A stretch of 64,000 nt of DNA from Branchiostoma floridae (lineage: Eukaryota; Chordata; Leptocardii; Amphioxiformes; Branchiostomatidae), in contig NW_023365802.1 of NCBI RefSeq assembly GCF_000003815.2, positions 23,333 through 87,332 on the forward strand. Direction: 5' to 3'. A program made the translations under genes and the position numbers. The notes below the pieces were generated by a model. The model was not told where the DNA came from. It made no database searches and worked only from the letters and a program-made list of their open reading frames with translations. Below are positions 45,608 to 56,100 of this stretch, piece after piece. The number at the start of each line of letters is the position of its first letter. Within the stretch, counting starts at the first letter, position 1.

Positions 45608-47560
45608 AGGCCGCACTAGTGACAGGTGCGCCTGCAAAGGTTAGGCTGAACTTGTGAAAAGGTGCGCCTACAAAAATTAAGAAAAAACAAAAGTAAGTTA
45701 AGGCTGCACTAGTGACAGGTGCGCCTACAAAAAAATCACGCAAAAAGGAAAGTAAGTAAAGGTTTGGCCGCACTAGTGACAGGTGCACCTACAAAAAAAT
45801 CAAGTAAAAACTAAAGTAAGTAAAGGTTAGGCTGCACTTGTGACAGGCGCGCCAACAAAAACATTAAGCAAAAACAAAAGTAAGTTAAGGCTGCACTAGT
45901 GACAGGTGCGCCTACAAAAAAATCACGCAAAAAGGAAAGTAAGTAAAGGTTTGGCCGCACTAGTGACAGGTGCACCTACAAAAAAATCAAGTAAAAACTA
46001 AAGTAAGTAAAGGTTAGGCTGCACTTGTGACAGGCGCGCCAACAAAAACATTAAGCAAAAACTAAAGTAAGTTAAGGCTGCACTAGTGACAGGTGCGCCT
46101 ACAAAAAATCAAGCAAAAGGTAAAGGTTAGTCCGCACTAGTGACAGGTGCACCTAAATAAATCAAGCAAAATGTAAAGGCTAGTCCGCACTAGTGACAGG
46201 TGCACCTAAATAAATCAAGCAAAAGGTAAAGGTTAGTCCGCACTAGTGACAGGTGCACCTACAAAAAATCAAGCAAAAGGTAAAGGTTAGTCCGCACTAG
46301 TGACAGGTGCACCTAAATAAATCAAGCAAAATGTAAAGGCTAGTCCGCACTAGTGACAGGTGCACCTAAATAAATCAAGCAAAAGGTAAAGGTTAGTCTG
46401 CACTAGTGACAGGTGCGCCTACAAAAAATCACGCAAAAAGCAAATTTAGTAAAGGTTAGACCGCACTAGTGACAGGTGCACCTACCAAATGATAAGCGAA
46501 AGGTTATTTAAAAGTAACGGTTAGACCGCACTAGTAACAGGTGCACCTACAACAAATCAAACAAAAGATAATTCAAAAGTAAAGGTCAGACCGCACTAGT
46601 AACAGGTGCACCTACAAAAAAATCAAACAAAAGGTAATTTAAAAGTAAAAGTTAGACCGCACTAGCAACAGGTGCTCCTACAAAATATCAAGCGAAAAGT
46701 AAAGTAAGTAAAGGTTAGTCTGCACTAGTGACAGGTGCACCTACAAAAAATCAAGCAAAAGGTAAAGGTTAGTCCGCACTAGTGACAGGTGCACCTAAAA
46801 AATCAAGCAAAATGTAAAGGTTAGTCCGCAATAGTGACAGGTGCACCTAAATAAATCAAGCAAAAGGTAAAGGTTAGTCTGCACTAGTGACAGGTGCACC
46901 TACAAAAAATCAAGCAAAAGGTAAAGGTTAGTCCGCACTAGTGACAGGTGCACCTAAATAAATCAAGCAAAATGTAAAGGCTAGTCCGCACTAGTGACAG
47001 GTGCACCTAAATAAATCAAGCAAAAGGTAAAGGTTAGTCTGCACTAGTGACAGGTGCACCTACAAAAAATCAAGCAAAAGGTAAAGGTTAGTCCGCACTA
47101 GTGACAGCTGCACCTAAATAAATCAAGCAAAATGTAAAGGCTAGTCCGCACTAGTGACAGCTGCACCTAAATAAATCAAGCAAAAGGTAAAGGTTAGTCT
47201 GCACTAGTGACAGGTGCACCTACAAAAAATCAAGCAAAAGGTAAAGGTTAGTCCGCACTAGTGACAGTTGCACCTAAATAAATCAAGCAAAATGTAAAGG
47301 CTAGTCCACACTAGTGACAGGTGCACCTAAAAAAATCAAGCAAAATGTAAAGGTTAGTCCGCACTAGTGACAGGTGCACCTAAATAAATCAAGCAAAATG
47401 TAAAGGTTAGTCCGCACTAGTGACAGGTGCACCTAAAAAAATCAAGCAAAAGGTAAAGGTTAGTCCGCACTAGTGACAGGTGCGCCTACAAAAAATCAAG
47501 CAAAATGTAAAGGTTAGTTCACACTAGTGACAGGTGCACCTACAAAACAATCAAGCAAAC
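45608..47560 (+). repeat. 53-64 bp minisatellite, about 35 copies
   Basis: Unit core CCGCACTAGTGACAGGTGCA plus CCTAAATAAATCAAGCAAAA and GGTAAAGGTTAGT. The first copies are longer (about 62-64 bp with AAGTAAGT) and later ones shorter (about 53 bp). Two- and three-unit higher-order blocks recur (e.g. 46134-46398 and 46776-47200), showing repeated local amplification. Confidence 0.93.
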
Positions 47561-47985
47561 ACTAAAGACCTACACCTATAGATAATGGCAGCAGAATACA
47601 GCCTGAGCCAAAAATGAGCGCTAAAAAAGACAAGCTCCACGCCCTCTGGCTTACTCCAGGGCGAAAACAAGCTGATGATTCAAGGTTGGAAAGCTCATCA
47701 TTACGATAATTTCTTGTTGCCAATAAAAGAACTTAAACTCTATGGAATTACACACCCACCCATCATCTTGCTACTCATCCCTGTCCCATAGTGAGTGAGT
47801 GAGTGTGAGTTGAAACATAACGGTAGAAATTACCCATATCCATAGCACCTGCTGACAATGGTGGAAGAACAAGTTCTGTATCCTGTCACTTGAGGCCATC
47901 TCATCATGACAACAACACTTCTGATGACAACAAATTCCAAACATTCTTTACCTTGAATATATAATTTTATATACATAAATATTAT
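47561..47985. other. No gene seen between two arrays
   Basis: Noncoding, with a short GTGA repeat at 47792-47812. A 72-nt minus-strand AG/GT-flanked open stretch (47849-47920) was seen but not accepted. Confidence 0.4.
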
Positions 47986-47989
47986 GTAC

Positions 47990-49520
47990 AAACCAGCCTT
48001 TTCCCCTCTCTGTCTGTCTGCAACCCTGTCTGGCTTCATTTTTGTCCGTCTGCAACCCTGTCTGGCTTCTTCTTTAACTACCTGCCTCATTGTCTGTCCG
48101 CAAGCCTGTCTGTCTCCCTCTCTGTCTGTCTGCAACCCTGTCTCGCTTTGTCTTTGTCTGTCTGCCTCTCTGTCTGTCTGCCGCCCTGTCTGCCTTCCTC
48201 TTTGTCTGTTTGCAACCCTGAATTGCCTTTTCTTTGTCTACCTGCCTCTCAGTCTGACTGAAACCATGTCTGGCTTCCTCTTTCTCTGTCTGCCTCTCTG
48301 TCTTTCTGCCTCTCTGTCTGACTGAAACCCATTCTGGCTTCCTTTTTCTCTGTCTGCCTTTCTGTCTTTCTGTAAGCCTGTCTGTCTACCTCTCTGTTGG
48401 TCTGTAACCCTCTCTGGCTTTCTCTTTGTTTATCTTCCTCACTGTCTGACTGCAAGCCTGTCTGGCTTTCTCTTTTTTCTGTCTGCGTCCGTGTCTGTCT
48501 GCAAGCATGTCTGTCTCCATCTCTGTCTGTCTGCAACCCTGTATGGCTTCTTCTTTTTCTGTCTGCCTCCGTGTCTGTCTGCAAGCCTGAATTATTTCGT
48601 CTCTGTCTGTCTGGAACCATGTCTGGCGTCCTCTTTGTCTGTCTGCAACCCTGTCTGGCTTCTTCTTTAACTACCAACCTCCCTGTCTGTCTGCAAACCT
48701 GTATCCTTCCTTCTTTCTTCGTCTGCAATCCTGCCTGGCTTTCTCTTTGTCTGTCTACCTCTATGTCTGTCTCCCTGTCTGCCTGCAAGCCTGTCTGTCT
48801 GCCTCACTGACTGTCTGCAAATCTGTCTGGCTTCCTCTTTGTCTGTCTACCTCCTGGCTGTCGGCAAGCATGTCTGCCTCTTTCTCTGTCTGTCTGAAAC
48901 CCTGTCTGGCTTTCTCTATGTCTGTCTGCAACCCTGTCTGGCTTTTTCTTTGTCTGTCTGCAACCCTGTCTGGCTTTCTCTTTGTCTGCCTGCCTAACTG
49001 TCTTTCTGCAACCATGTCTGGCTTCATCTTTGTCTGTCTTCCTCCTGTCTGTCTGCAAGCCTGTCTGTCTCCCTCTCTGTATGTCTGCAAGCCTGTCCGT
49101 CTCCCTCTCTGTCTGTCTGTCTGCATGCCTGTCTAACTGCCTCTCTGTCTGACTGCAACCCGGTCTAGCTTCTTCTTTGTCTGTCTGCAACCCTGTCTGG
49201 CTTTCTCTTTGTCTGTCTGCCTAACTGTCCGTCAGCAACCTTGTCTGTCTCCCTCTCTATCTGTCTGCAAGCCTGTCTGCCCCTCTCTCTGTCTGTCTGC
49301 AACCCTGTCTGGCTTTTTCTTTGTCTGTCTCCCTCTCTGTCTGCAAGCCTGTTTGCCTCTCTCTCTGTTTGTCTGCAACCCTCTGGCTTTCTCATTGTCC
49401 ATCTGCCCCAATGTCAGTCTGCAAGCTTGTATGTCTCCCTCTCTGTCTGTCTACCTCCCTGTCTGGCTACTTTTTTGTCTGTCTGCAACCCTGTCTGGCT
49501 TTCTCATTGTCTTTTCACCC
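47990..49520 (+). repeat. CTGTCTG minisatellite, array 2
   Basis: Same roughly 32-bp unit as array 1 but on the plus strand. It ends abruptly at 49520 where the inverted-end unit starts, and array 3 resumes at 53180 directly after that unit. Open frames within it are artefacts. Confidence 0.93.
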
Positions 49521-49596
49521 ATGTCCAGTATCAGGGTGAAATGCACGAAGTTGTCCTAAGTTAAGTTAGATGTCTGAAGTTGTCCAAAGTTGTACG

Positions 49597-49709
49597 NNNN
49601 NNNNNNNNNNNNNNNNNNNNNNNNNNNNNNNNNNNNNNNNNNNNNNNNNNNNNNNNNNNNNNNNNNNNNNNNNNNNNNNNNNNNNNNNNNNNNNNNNNNN
49701 NNNNNNNNN
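49597..49709. other. Assembly gap (113 N)
   Basis: Run of N inside the left subterminal repeats of the 49521-53179 unit. Confidence 0.99.
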
Positions 49710-49844
49710 AAACTTTGGACAGTCAGCATTGCGTGTTTTAGATCAGGTCGCGTATACCTAGGAAGATGTCGCCTAGCTTGACTTTGGCGATATATATACT
49801 CCGCTACTCCGCGTCTACAAGTATTCTGTGTAACGTTCAAATGT

Positions 49845-50050
49845 CTCAACTGTCATTTCTAGAACCTTTCTTCTAATGTTCTCATCTTCTTAGACGTCAC
49901 AATCTGACGTTTACGTCACTAACTCAGGTGTTTTCGTAATTCGAAACCGGAATGCGTTCTTCGAACGGTGTCGTCGTTTTTCAGTCTAACAGTTTGAAAC
50001 CGTGTGGCGATGAAGTCGCCACGGCTACTTTTTAGTCCGTGTCTTTGACG
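49845..50050 (+). promoter_or_regulatory. Upstream region of the P-loop gene, duplicated in its intron 2
   Basis: TGTCATTTCTAGAACC, GACGTTTACGTCACTAACTC, AGGTGTTTT, ATTCGAAACCGGAATGCGTTC and GTGTCGTCGTTTTTCA recur in the same order at 50605-50745. Both copies contain TTACGTCA, a CRE/ATF-like half-palindrome. A promoter role is inferred from the position just before the ATG at 50101. Confidence 0.5.
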
Positions 50051-50604
50051 AAATAGACTTTTTTTAACGGGGAATTTACGGACAATATTATATCATATCA
50101 TGTCGTGCAGTAAATCTTTGAAGGCTACAGATCTCCATTCGTCCTGGAAAGTCGAGTTTGACTGGAAGGATTTTCCGGAAGAACTTGTTCAGGTGGGTTA
50201 GTCGTATTAATCGCACCTTGACATGTTTTGAGTTCTGACTTTTGATTCATAAATCTTCTATTCTTTAGAAGTTACATCTTACAAAACAACATATTTTTTA
50301 TCAGAATGCAGATTACTTATCTTTATTAAGATTTGTCTTATTCTTCACAGGGATGTTGTGCTGTTGCATCTGTTTTGTGCGTGCCAACGGTGGCTGTTTT
50401 ATATAGCCTTATCACGGTCGCGGCTTTTGCTGTAAGCCATGCACAAGTCTCTCCACCTGACACCAAATGGAGGGAAAATGTTCTTCTGTGGACAGCCATC
50501 TGTCTGCCAACAGGTAGATTTACTTCTAAACACCTTTTTTATTGTTTCAAATCAAACGTTTGATTCAATGTAGATATAACGTTATATGTTCGAAATTTAC
50601 AACC

Positions 50605-50790
50605 GTCATTTCTAGAACCATACCTTGTCGAACATTCTTTTGCTTAACGTCACCAACAGACATTTACGTCATTTGCTCAGGTGTTTTTTTTTTAAATTCG
50701 AACCTGGAATGCGTTCGTAGAATGGTGTCGTTTTTCAATCTCTGTATTGCGCCACGACTGCTTTTATTTCATTTGTTCTATTCCTTTTAA
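50605..50790 (+). repeat. Copy of the upstream region within intron 2 of the P-loop gene
   Basis: Diverged direct copy of 49850-50050 (see that entry), 750 bp downstream. Shared words include CATTTCTAGAACCAT, TTTACGTCA, CTCAGGTGTTTT and TGGAATGCGTTCG. Confidence 0.6.
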
Positions 50791-50945
50791 ACATCTATTA
50801 GCGGGGATCAAAATGACATTTACCTGTTGTCTTGGCAGGCGCTGGGAAATCTACTATCTGTAAATGCGTCGATGTAGGTTAGACATCCAGGTAATAAGAT
50901 ACGCCAAAAATAGTTACTCAAGCAACTGGATATGGTTTTGAAACG

Positions 50946-50987
50946 GTCAGACGTTTCGGAAAGAATCCACTTTCCTTCGTCAGTGAC
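50946..50987 (-). ncRNA. Hammerhead-like ribozyme motif, left arm
   Basis: Exact inverted counterpart of the motif at 51858-51899, read on the minus strand. See that entry for the structure. Confidence 0.5.
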
Positions 50988-51156
50988 ACTGAAGTGATCT
51001 GCAAGAAACAGGTCTTTTATACTCTAACTATGAATGAAGACAATTTCAGATGTCCAATAGGAAAGGTTGTAAGACAATTCAGACTGAAGACAATTTGGAT
51101 TCCAAAGATAACAAAGCTAAGCCAAAGTCAAGCTGAAGACAATTTGGATTTCAAAG

Positions 51157-51618
51157 GATAAACTCAGACGGATCTTCCAAAACTTCAACATCGCCACTAA
51201 CTTCAAACCTCACTCAACCCTCCGACACAAACTGGTACATCCAAAAGACAAACCACAGAAAGGTACTAAGGCCAATGTAATCTACAGACTCAAATGCGAG
51301 GAACCCAACTGTAACAACACATACATTGGTGAGACTAGTCGTCCACTAAAAGCAAGATACCAAGAACATTGCAAACCGAAGGCCAACGGCAACTCTTCTG
51401 CTATTTTCAACCACCTACAACACAACCAAGGACATTCCTTCAACCTCCAATCTACCGACATCCTAGACCGTGAAGCCCGCTGGTTTGAACGGGGAGTTAG
51501 AGAGGCCATATATGAGAGAATATACAATCCCACCCTCAACAGAAAAGGGGGGCTACGTATGGAACTTTCCGGCACTTGGGACATAGCACTACCCCCCCCC
51601 CCCCAACAAAACTTTTAG
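51157..51618 (+). pseudogene. GIY-YIG endonuclease domain of a Penelope-like element (fragment)
   Basis: An open frame without its own start codon reads DKLRRIFQNFNIATNFKP, LVHPKDKP, then VIYRLKCEEPNC, NTYIGETSRPLKARYQEH (the YIG box with the conserved R and H), SAIFNHLQHNQGHSF, ILDREARWFERGVREAIYE and NPTLNRKGGL. This is the order found in Penelope-like proteins: Cys-containing linker then GIY-YIG nuclease with catalytic Arg and Glu. The usual GIY Tyr is represented by VIYRLKC. Frame ends at TAG 51616-51618 after a C run. Confidence 0.88.
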
Positions 51619-51857
51619 CTCCTGTAACTAAAAAAACAACAGGAGCTAATTGACTCATTTGCATTAACTGTGTCTTAGCCTTGATATCCTTTGAAATCCA
51701 AATTGTCTTCAGCTTGACTTTGGCTTAGCTTTGTTATCTTTGGAATCCAAATTGTCTTCAGTCTGAATTGTCTTACAACCTTTCCTATTGGACATCTGAA
51801 ATTGTCTTCATTCATAGTTAGAGTATAAAAGACCTGTTTCTTGCAGATCACTTCAGT

Positions 51858-51899
51858 GTCACTGACGAAGGAAAGTGGATTCTTTCCGAAACGTCTGAC
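51858..51899 (+). ncRNA. Hammerhead-like ribozyme motif, right arm
   Basis: Elements in order: GTCA (stem I 5' side), CTGACGA (core box 1, 51862-51868), stem II GGAAAG/CTTTCC around TGGATT, GAAA (51888-51891), ACGTC with predicted cleavage after C51895, and TGAC (stem I 3' side). Stem III would be the minimal, self-complementary ACGT, as known for Penelope-associated hammerheads that act as dimers. One unpaired A (51869) between core and stem II departs from the canonical form, so activity is uncertain. Confidence 0.5.
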
Positions 51900-52454
51900 C
51901 GTTTCAAAACCATATCCAGTTGCTTGAGTAACTATTTTTGGCGTATCTGTAAATGGATTCAAGAACTTGTGACTGATGTTTACACGAAGTTGCGGAAAGA
52001 CCATACGGACAGTGGTAGTCCGTCTGCTGGGTTTACTTATGTACTAAATGGTGGAAGTACTTCAATTAATTATTAAATTACAAGGAATAACATAACAACT
52101 ACTACTTCTTATGATACAAAGTAGTGAAAGATGACTGCAATACATGTAGTTTATGAATAGATAGGGGAGATGTTTTCAGGTACTTGTATATAGAAGTGAC
52201 GTAAAAAAAAGAATAATATAATATTAAGAGTGAGCTTAAATTATTTTGTGCGCATTGTTAAAACGAACGTTAAGAGGAGAAATAAAAGACAAAAAAGTGA
52301 AATAAATGAAATTTTTTACAATGCATGAACATTGATTTTGTGCTGATTAATGTGCATCTATATTTTATCTGTTTATATGCGTGAGTGGTGTGTATCTTAT
52401 TTACACATATATAAGTTTTTACTATGTATTAATTAACTTTGGACAAATTCGTAC

Positions 52455-53010
52455 ACATGCCGCCCTACCCTGCCCACTGTCCAGAGTTAGATGACGTCAC
52501 GTAACTTTGCACAAGTTAGGACAACTTCGCACACTTGTTGACCTACCCTGCCCACTGTCCAAAGTTAGATGACGTCACGTAACTTTGCACAACTTAGGAC
52601 AACTTCGCACACTTGTTGACCTACCCTGCCCACTGTCCAAAGTTAGATGACGTCACGTAACTTTGCACAACTTAGGACAACTTCGCACACTTGTTGACCT
52701 GCCCTGCCCACTGTCTAAAGTTAGATGACGTCACGTAACTTTGCACAACTTAGGACAACTTCGCACACTTGTTGACCTACCCTGCCCACTGTCCAAAGTT
52801 AGATGACGTCACGTAACTTTGCACAACTTAGGACAACTTCGCACACTTGTTGACCTACCCTGCCCACTGTCCGAAGTTAGATGACGTCACGTAACTCTGC
52901 ACAACTTAGGACAACTTTGCACACTTGTTAACCTACCCTGCCCACTGTCCGAAGTTATATGACGTCACGTAACTTTGCACAACTTCGGACAAGTTCGTAC
53001 ACTTGACACC
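52455..53010 (+). repeat. 78-bp tandem repeat with CRE palindromes, 7 copies
   Basis: Unit: GACAACTTCGCACACTTGTT, GACCTACCCTGCCCACTGTC, CAAAGTTAGATGACGTCACG, TAACTTTGCACAACTTAG. Each of about seven copies has the palindrome TGACGTCA. It lies subterminally in the right end of the 49521-53179 unit; the left end has related GAAGTTGTCC words next to the gap. Confidence 0.92.
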
Positions 53011-53179
53011 CTACCCTGCCTACTGTACGAAGTTAGATTACGTCATCCAATAAATGTTTTGACGTCATCTGTGACTCCCGATATAGCATCAAAGCCAGTG
53101 GGAAACGGTTGTAACTTAGTACAACTTCGTACAACTTCGTACACCCTAACTTCGTGCACTTCACCCTGATACTGGACAT

Positions 53180-56100
53180 AGCTCTGTCTTTTTGCCTCAA
53201 TGTCTGTCTGCAAGCGTCTGTTCACCTCCTTGTCTGTCTGCCTCCCTGTCTGGCTTCATCTTTGTCTGTCTGCCTCACTGACTGTCTTTCTGCAACCATG
53301 TCTGGCTTGCTCTTTGTCTGTCTGCCTCCCTGTCTGTCTGCAAGCCTGTCTGTCTTCCTCTCTGTCTGTCTGCCTCCCTGTCTGTTTTCTTCTTTGTCTG
53401 TCTGCCTCACTGACTGCCTGCAAATCTGTCTGGCTTCCTCTTTGTCTGTCTATCTCCTGGCTGTCTGCATGCCTGCCTGTCTCCCTCTCTGTCTGTCTGC
53501 AAGCCTGCCTGCCTCTCTCTCTGTCTGTCTGCAAGCCTGTCTGCCTCTCTCTCTGTCTGTCTGCAACCCTGTCTGGCTTTCTCATTGTCTGTCTGCCCCA
53601 ATGTCTGTCTGCAAGCGTCTGTCTTCCTCTCTGTCTGTCTGCCTCCCTGTCTGGCTTCACCTTTGTCTGTTTGCCTCACTGACTGTATGCAAATATGTCT
53701 GGCTTCCTCTTTGTCTGTCTACCTCCTGGATGTCTGCAAGCCTACCTGTCTCCCTCTCTGTCTGTCTGCAAGCCTGTCTGCCCCTCTCTCTGTCTGACTG
53801 CAACCCTGTCTGGCTTTCTCATTGTCTATCTTCCCAAATGTCTGTCTGCAAGCTTGTCTGTCTCCCTCTCTGTCTGTCTACCTCCCTGTCTGGCTTCTTA
53901 TTTGTGTGTCTGCAACCCTGTCTGGATTTTTCTTTGTCTGTCTGAAACCCTGTCTGGCTTTCTCATTGGCTGTCTGCCCAAATGTCTGTCTGCAATCGTT
54001 TGTCTTTCTCTCTGTCTGTTTGCCTCCCTGTCAGGCTTCCTCTCTGTCTGTCTGCAACCCTGTCTGGCTTTTTCTTTGTCTGTCTGCCTCACTGACTGTC
54101 TGCAAATTTGTCTAACCTCATTTTGTCTGTCTGCCTACTGTCTGTCTGCAAGCCTGTCTGTCTCCCTCTCTGTCTCTCTGCAACCCTGTCTGGCTTTCTC
54201 TCTGTCTGTCTGCCCCTTGTCTGTCTGCAAGCCTGTCTGTCTTCCTCTCTGTCAGAGTGCAAGCCTGTCTTGCTTTCTCTGTGTCTGTCTGTTTCCCCGT
54301 CTGTCTTCAAGACTGTCTGTCTGTCTTTTTTTCCGTCTGCACCCCTGTCTGGCTTTCTCTTTGTCTGCCTGCCTAACTGTCTGTCTGCAACAAAGTCAGG
54401 CTTCATCTTTGTCTGTCTGCCTCCTGTCTGTCTGCAAGCCTGTCTCTCTCCCTCTCTGTCTGTCTGCATGCCTGTCAGCCTGCCTCTCTGTCTGTTTGCA
54501 ACCCAGTCTGGCTTCTTCTTCGTCTGTCTGCAACCCTGTCTGGCTTTCTCTTTGTCTGCCTGCCTAACTGTCTGTCTGCAACCTTGTCTGGCTTCCTCTC
54601 TGTCTGTCTGCAAGCATGTCTGGCTTTCTCTTTGTCTGTCTGCCTAACTGTCTGTCTGCAACCTTGTCTGGCTTCCTCTCTGTCTGTCTGCAACCTTGTC
54701 TGGCTTTCTCTTTGTCTGTCTGCCTCCTGTCTGTCTGCAAGCCTGTCTGTCTCTCTCTCTATCTCTCTGCATGCCTGTCTGCCTCCCTCTCTGTTTGTCT
54801 GCAACCCTGTGTGGCTTCATCTTTGTCTGCCTGCCTCAATGACTGTTTGCAAATCTGTCTAACTTCCTCTTTGTCTGACTCCTGCCTGTCTGCATGCAAG
54901 TCTGCCTCCCTCTCTGTCTGTCTGCAACCCTGTCTGGCTTTCTCTTTGTCTGTCTACCCCCTGTCTTTCTGCAAGCCTGTCTGTCTTCGTCNNNNNNNNN
55001 NNNNNNNNNNNNNNNNNNNNNNNNNNNNNNNNNNNNNNNNNNNNNNNNNNNNNNNNNNNNNNNNNNNNNNNNNNNNNNNNNNNNNNNNNNNNNNNNNNNN
55101 NNNNNNNNNNNNNNNNNNNNNNNNNNNNNNNNNNNNNNNNNNNNNNNNNNNNNNNNNNNNNNNNNNNNNNNNNNNNNNNNNNNNNNNNNNNNNNNNNNNN
55201 NNNNNNNNNNNNNNNNNNNNNNNNNNNNNNNNNNNNNNNNNNNNNNNNNNNNNNNNNNNNNNNNNNNNNNNNNNNNNNNNNNNNNNNNNNNNNNNNNNNN
55301 NNNNNNNNNNNNNNNNNNNNNNNNNNNNNNNNNNNNNNNNNNNNNNCTGTCTGTAAGCATGTCTGGCTTTCTCTTTGTCTGCCTGCCTAACTGTCAGTCT
55401 GCAACCTTGTCTGGCTTTCTCTTTGTCTGTCTGCCTCCTGTGTCTGCAAGCCTGTCTGTCTCCCTCTCTATCTGCCTGCATGCCTGTCTACCTCCCTCTC
55501 TGTTTGTCTGCAACCCTGTCTGTCTGCAACCCGGTCTAGCTTCATCTTTGTCTGCCTGCCTCAATGACTGTTTGCAAATCTGTCTAACTTCCTCTTTGTC
55601 TGTCTGACTCCTGCCTGTCTGCATGCAAGTCTGCCTCCCTCTCTGTCTGTCTGCAACCCTGTCTGGCTTTCTCTTTGTCTGTCTACCCCCTGTCTGTCTG
55701 CAAGCCTGTCTGTCTTCGTCTCTGTTAGAGTGCAACCATGTCTTGCTTTTTATGTGTCTGTCTGCCTCACTGTCTGTCTGCAAGACTGTCTGTCCTGCCT
55801 CTTTGTCTGTCTGCAACCCTGTGTGGCTTCATCTTTGTCTGTTTTCCTCACTGACTGTCTGCAACCCTGTCTGGCTTCCTCTTTGTCTGCCTCCTGTTTG
55901 TCTGTAAGCCTGTCTGCCTCTATCTCTGTCTGTCTGTCTGCAACCCTATCTGCCAGTCTGGCTTTCTCTTTGTCTGTCTGCCTCCTTGCCTGTCCGCAAG
56001 CCTGTCTGTCTTTCTTTCTGTCTGTCTGCAACCCTGGCTGGCTTCCTCTTTGTCTGTCTCCCTCTCTGTCTGTCTGCAAGTCTGTCTGCCTCGCTTTCTC

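Larger units (their letters stand above)
50867..51943 (+). mobile_element. Penelope-like element with inverted terminal repeats and 12-bp target duplication
   Basis: Flanked by the direct repeat TATCTGTAAATG at 50855-50866 and 51944-51955. Two arms, 50902-51160 and 51685-51943, are inverted copies of 259 bp with no difference noticed by eye, and a further 35 bp (50867-50901) precede the left arm, like the extension described for Penelope terminal repeats. Between them lies the GIY-YIG nuclease end of a Penelope-like protein; the RT domain is absent, so the copy is severely 5'-truncated. Each arm contains a hammerhead-ribozyme-like motif. The identical arms and intact target duplication suggest recent insertion. 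It lies within a coding exon. Confidence 0.88.
50101..52076 (+). pseudogene. 5' part of a P-loop (DUF3987-like) gene, split by a retroelement
   Basis: Exon 1 50101-50193 (donor TTCAG|GTGGGT) encodes MSCSKSLKATDLHSS and FDWKDFPEELVQ. Exon 2 50352-50512 (acceptor TTCTTCACAG, donor CAACAG|GTAGAT) encodes a hydrophobic segment and ends KWRENVLLWTAICLPT. Exon 3 starts at 50839 and adds GAGKSTICK, completing a Walker A motif (LPTGAGKST). After 50866 the exon is broken by a 1077-bp Penelope-like element. Beyond it, from 51956, the frame resumes with IQELVTDVYTKLRKDH and stays open to TAA at 52074-52076. A short leader with FP, a hydrophobic stretch, then W and the P-loop resembles DUF3987 ATPases; this is pattern recognition only. 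No Walker B or later exon is seen before the unit ends at 53179, so it is also 3'-truncated. Exon 1 is in a good position relative to the duplicated upstream region. Confidence 0.6.
49521..53179. mobile_element. 3.66-kb unit with 31-bp inverted ends inside the minisatellite
   Basis: The left end ATGTCCAGTATCAGGGTGAA then [A]TGCACGAAGTT (49521-49551) is repeated inverted at 53149-53179 with one mismatch. Further in, both ends carry ACTTCG/CGAAGTT-type subrepeats, partly hidden by the gap at 49597-49709 on the left and forming a 78-bp tandem array on the right. The unit contains a promoter region and the 5' part of a P-loop gene, itself interrupted by a Penelope-like element. No transposase and no clear target duplication were found. 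A gene-fragment-carrying nonautonomous transposon is the simplest reading; class unknown. Confidence 0.5.

Noticed and set aside
47849-47920. 72-nt AG/GT-flanked minus-strand stretch (KCCCHDEMASSDRIQNLFF)
   Set aside because: Weak donor, too short, no neighbouring exon in frame and no recognised family.
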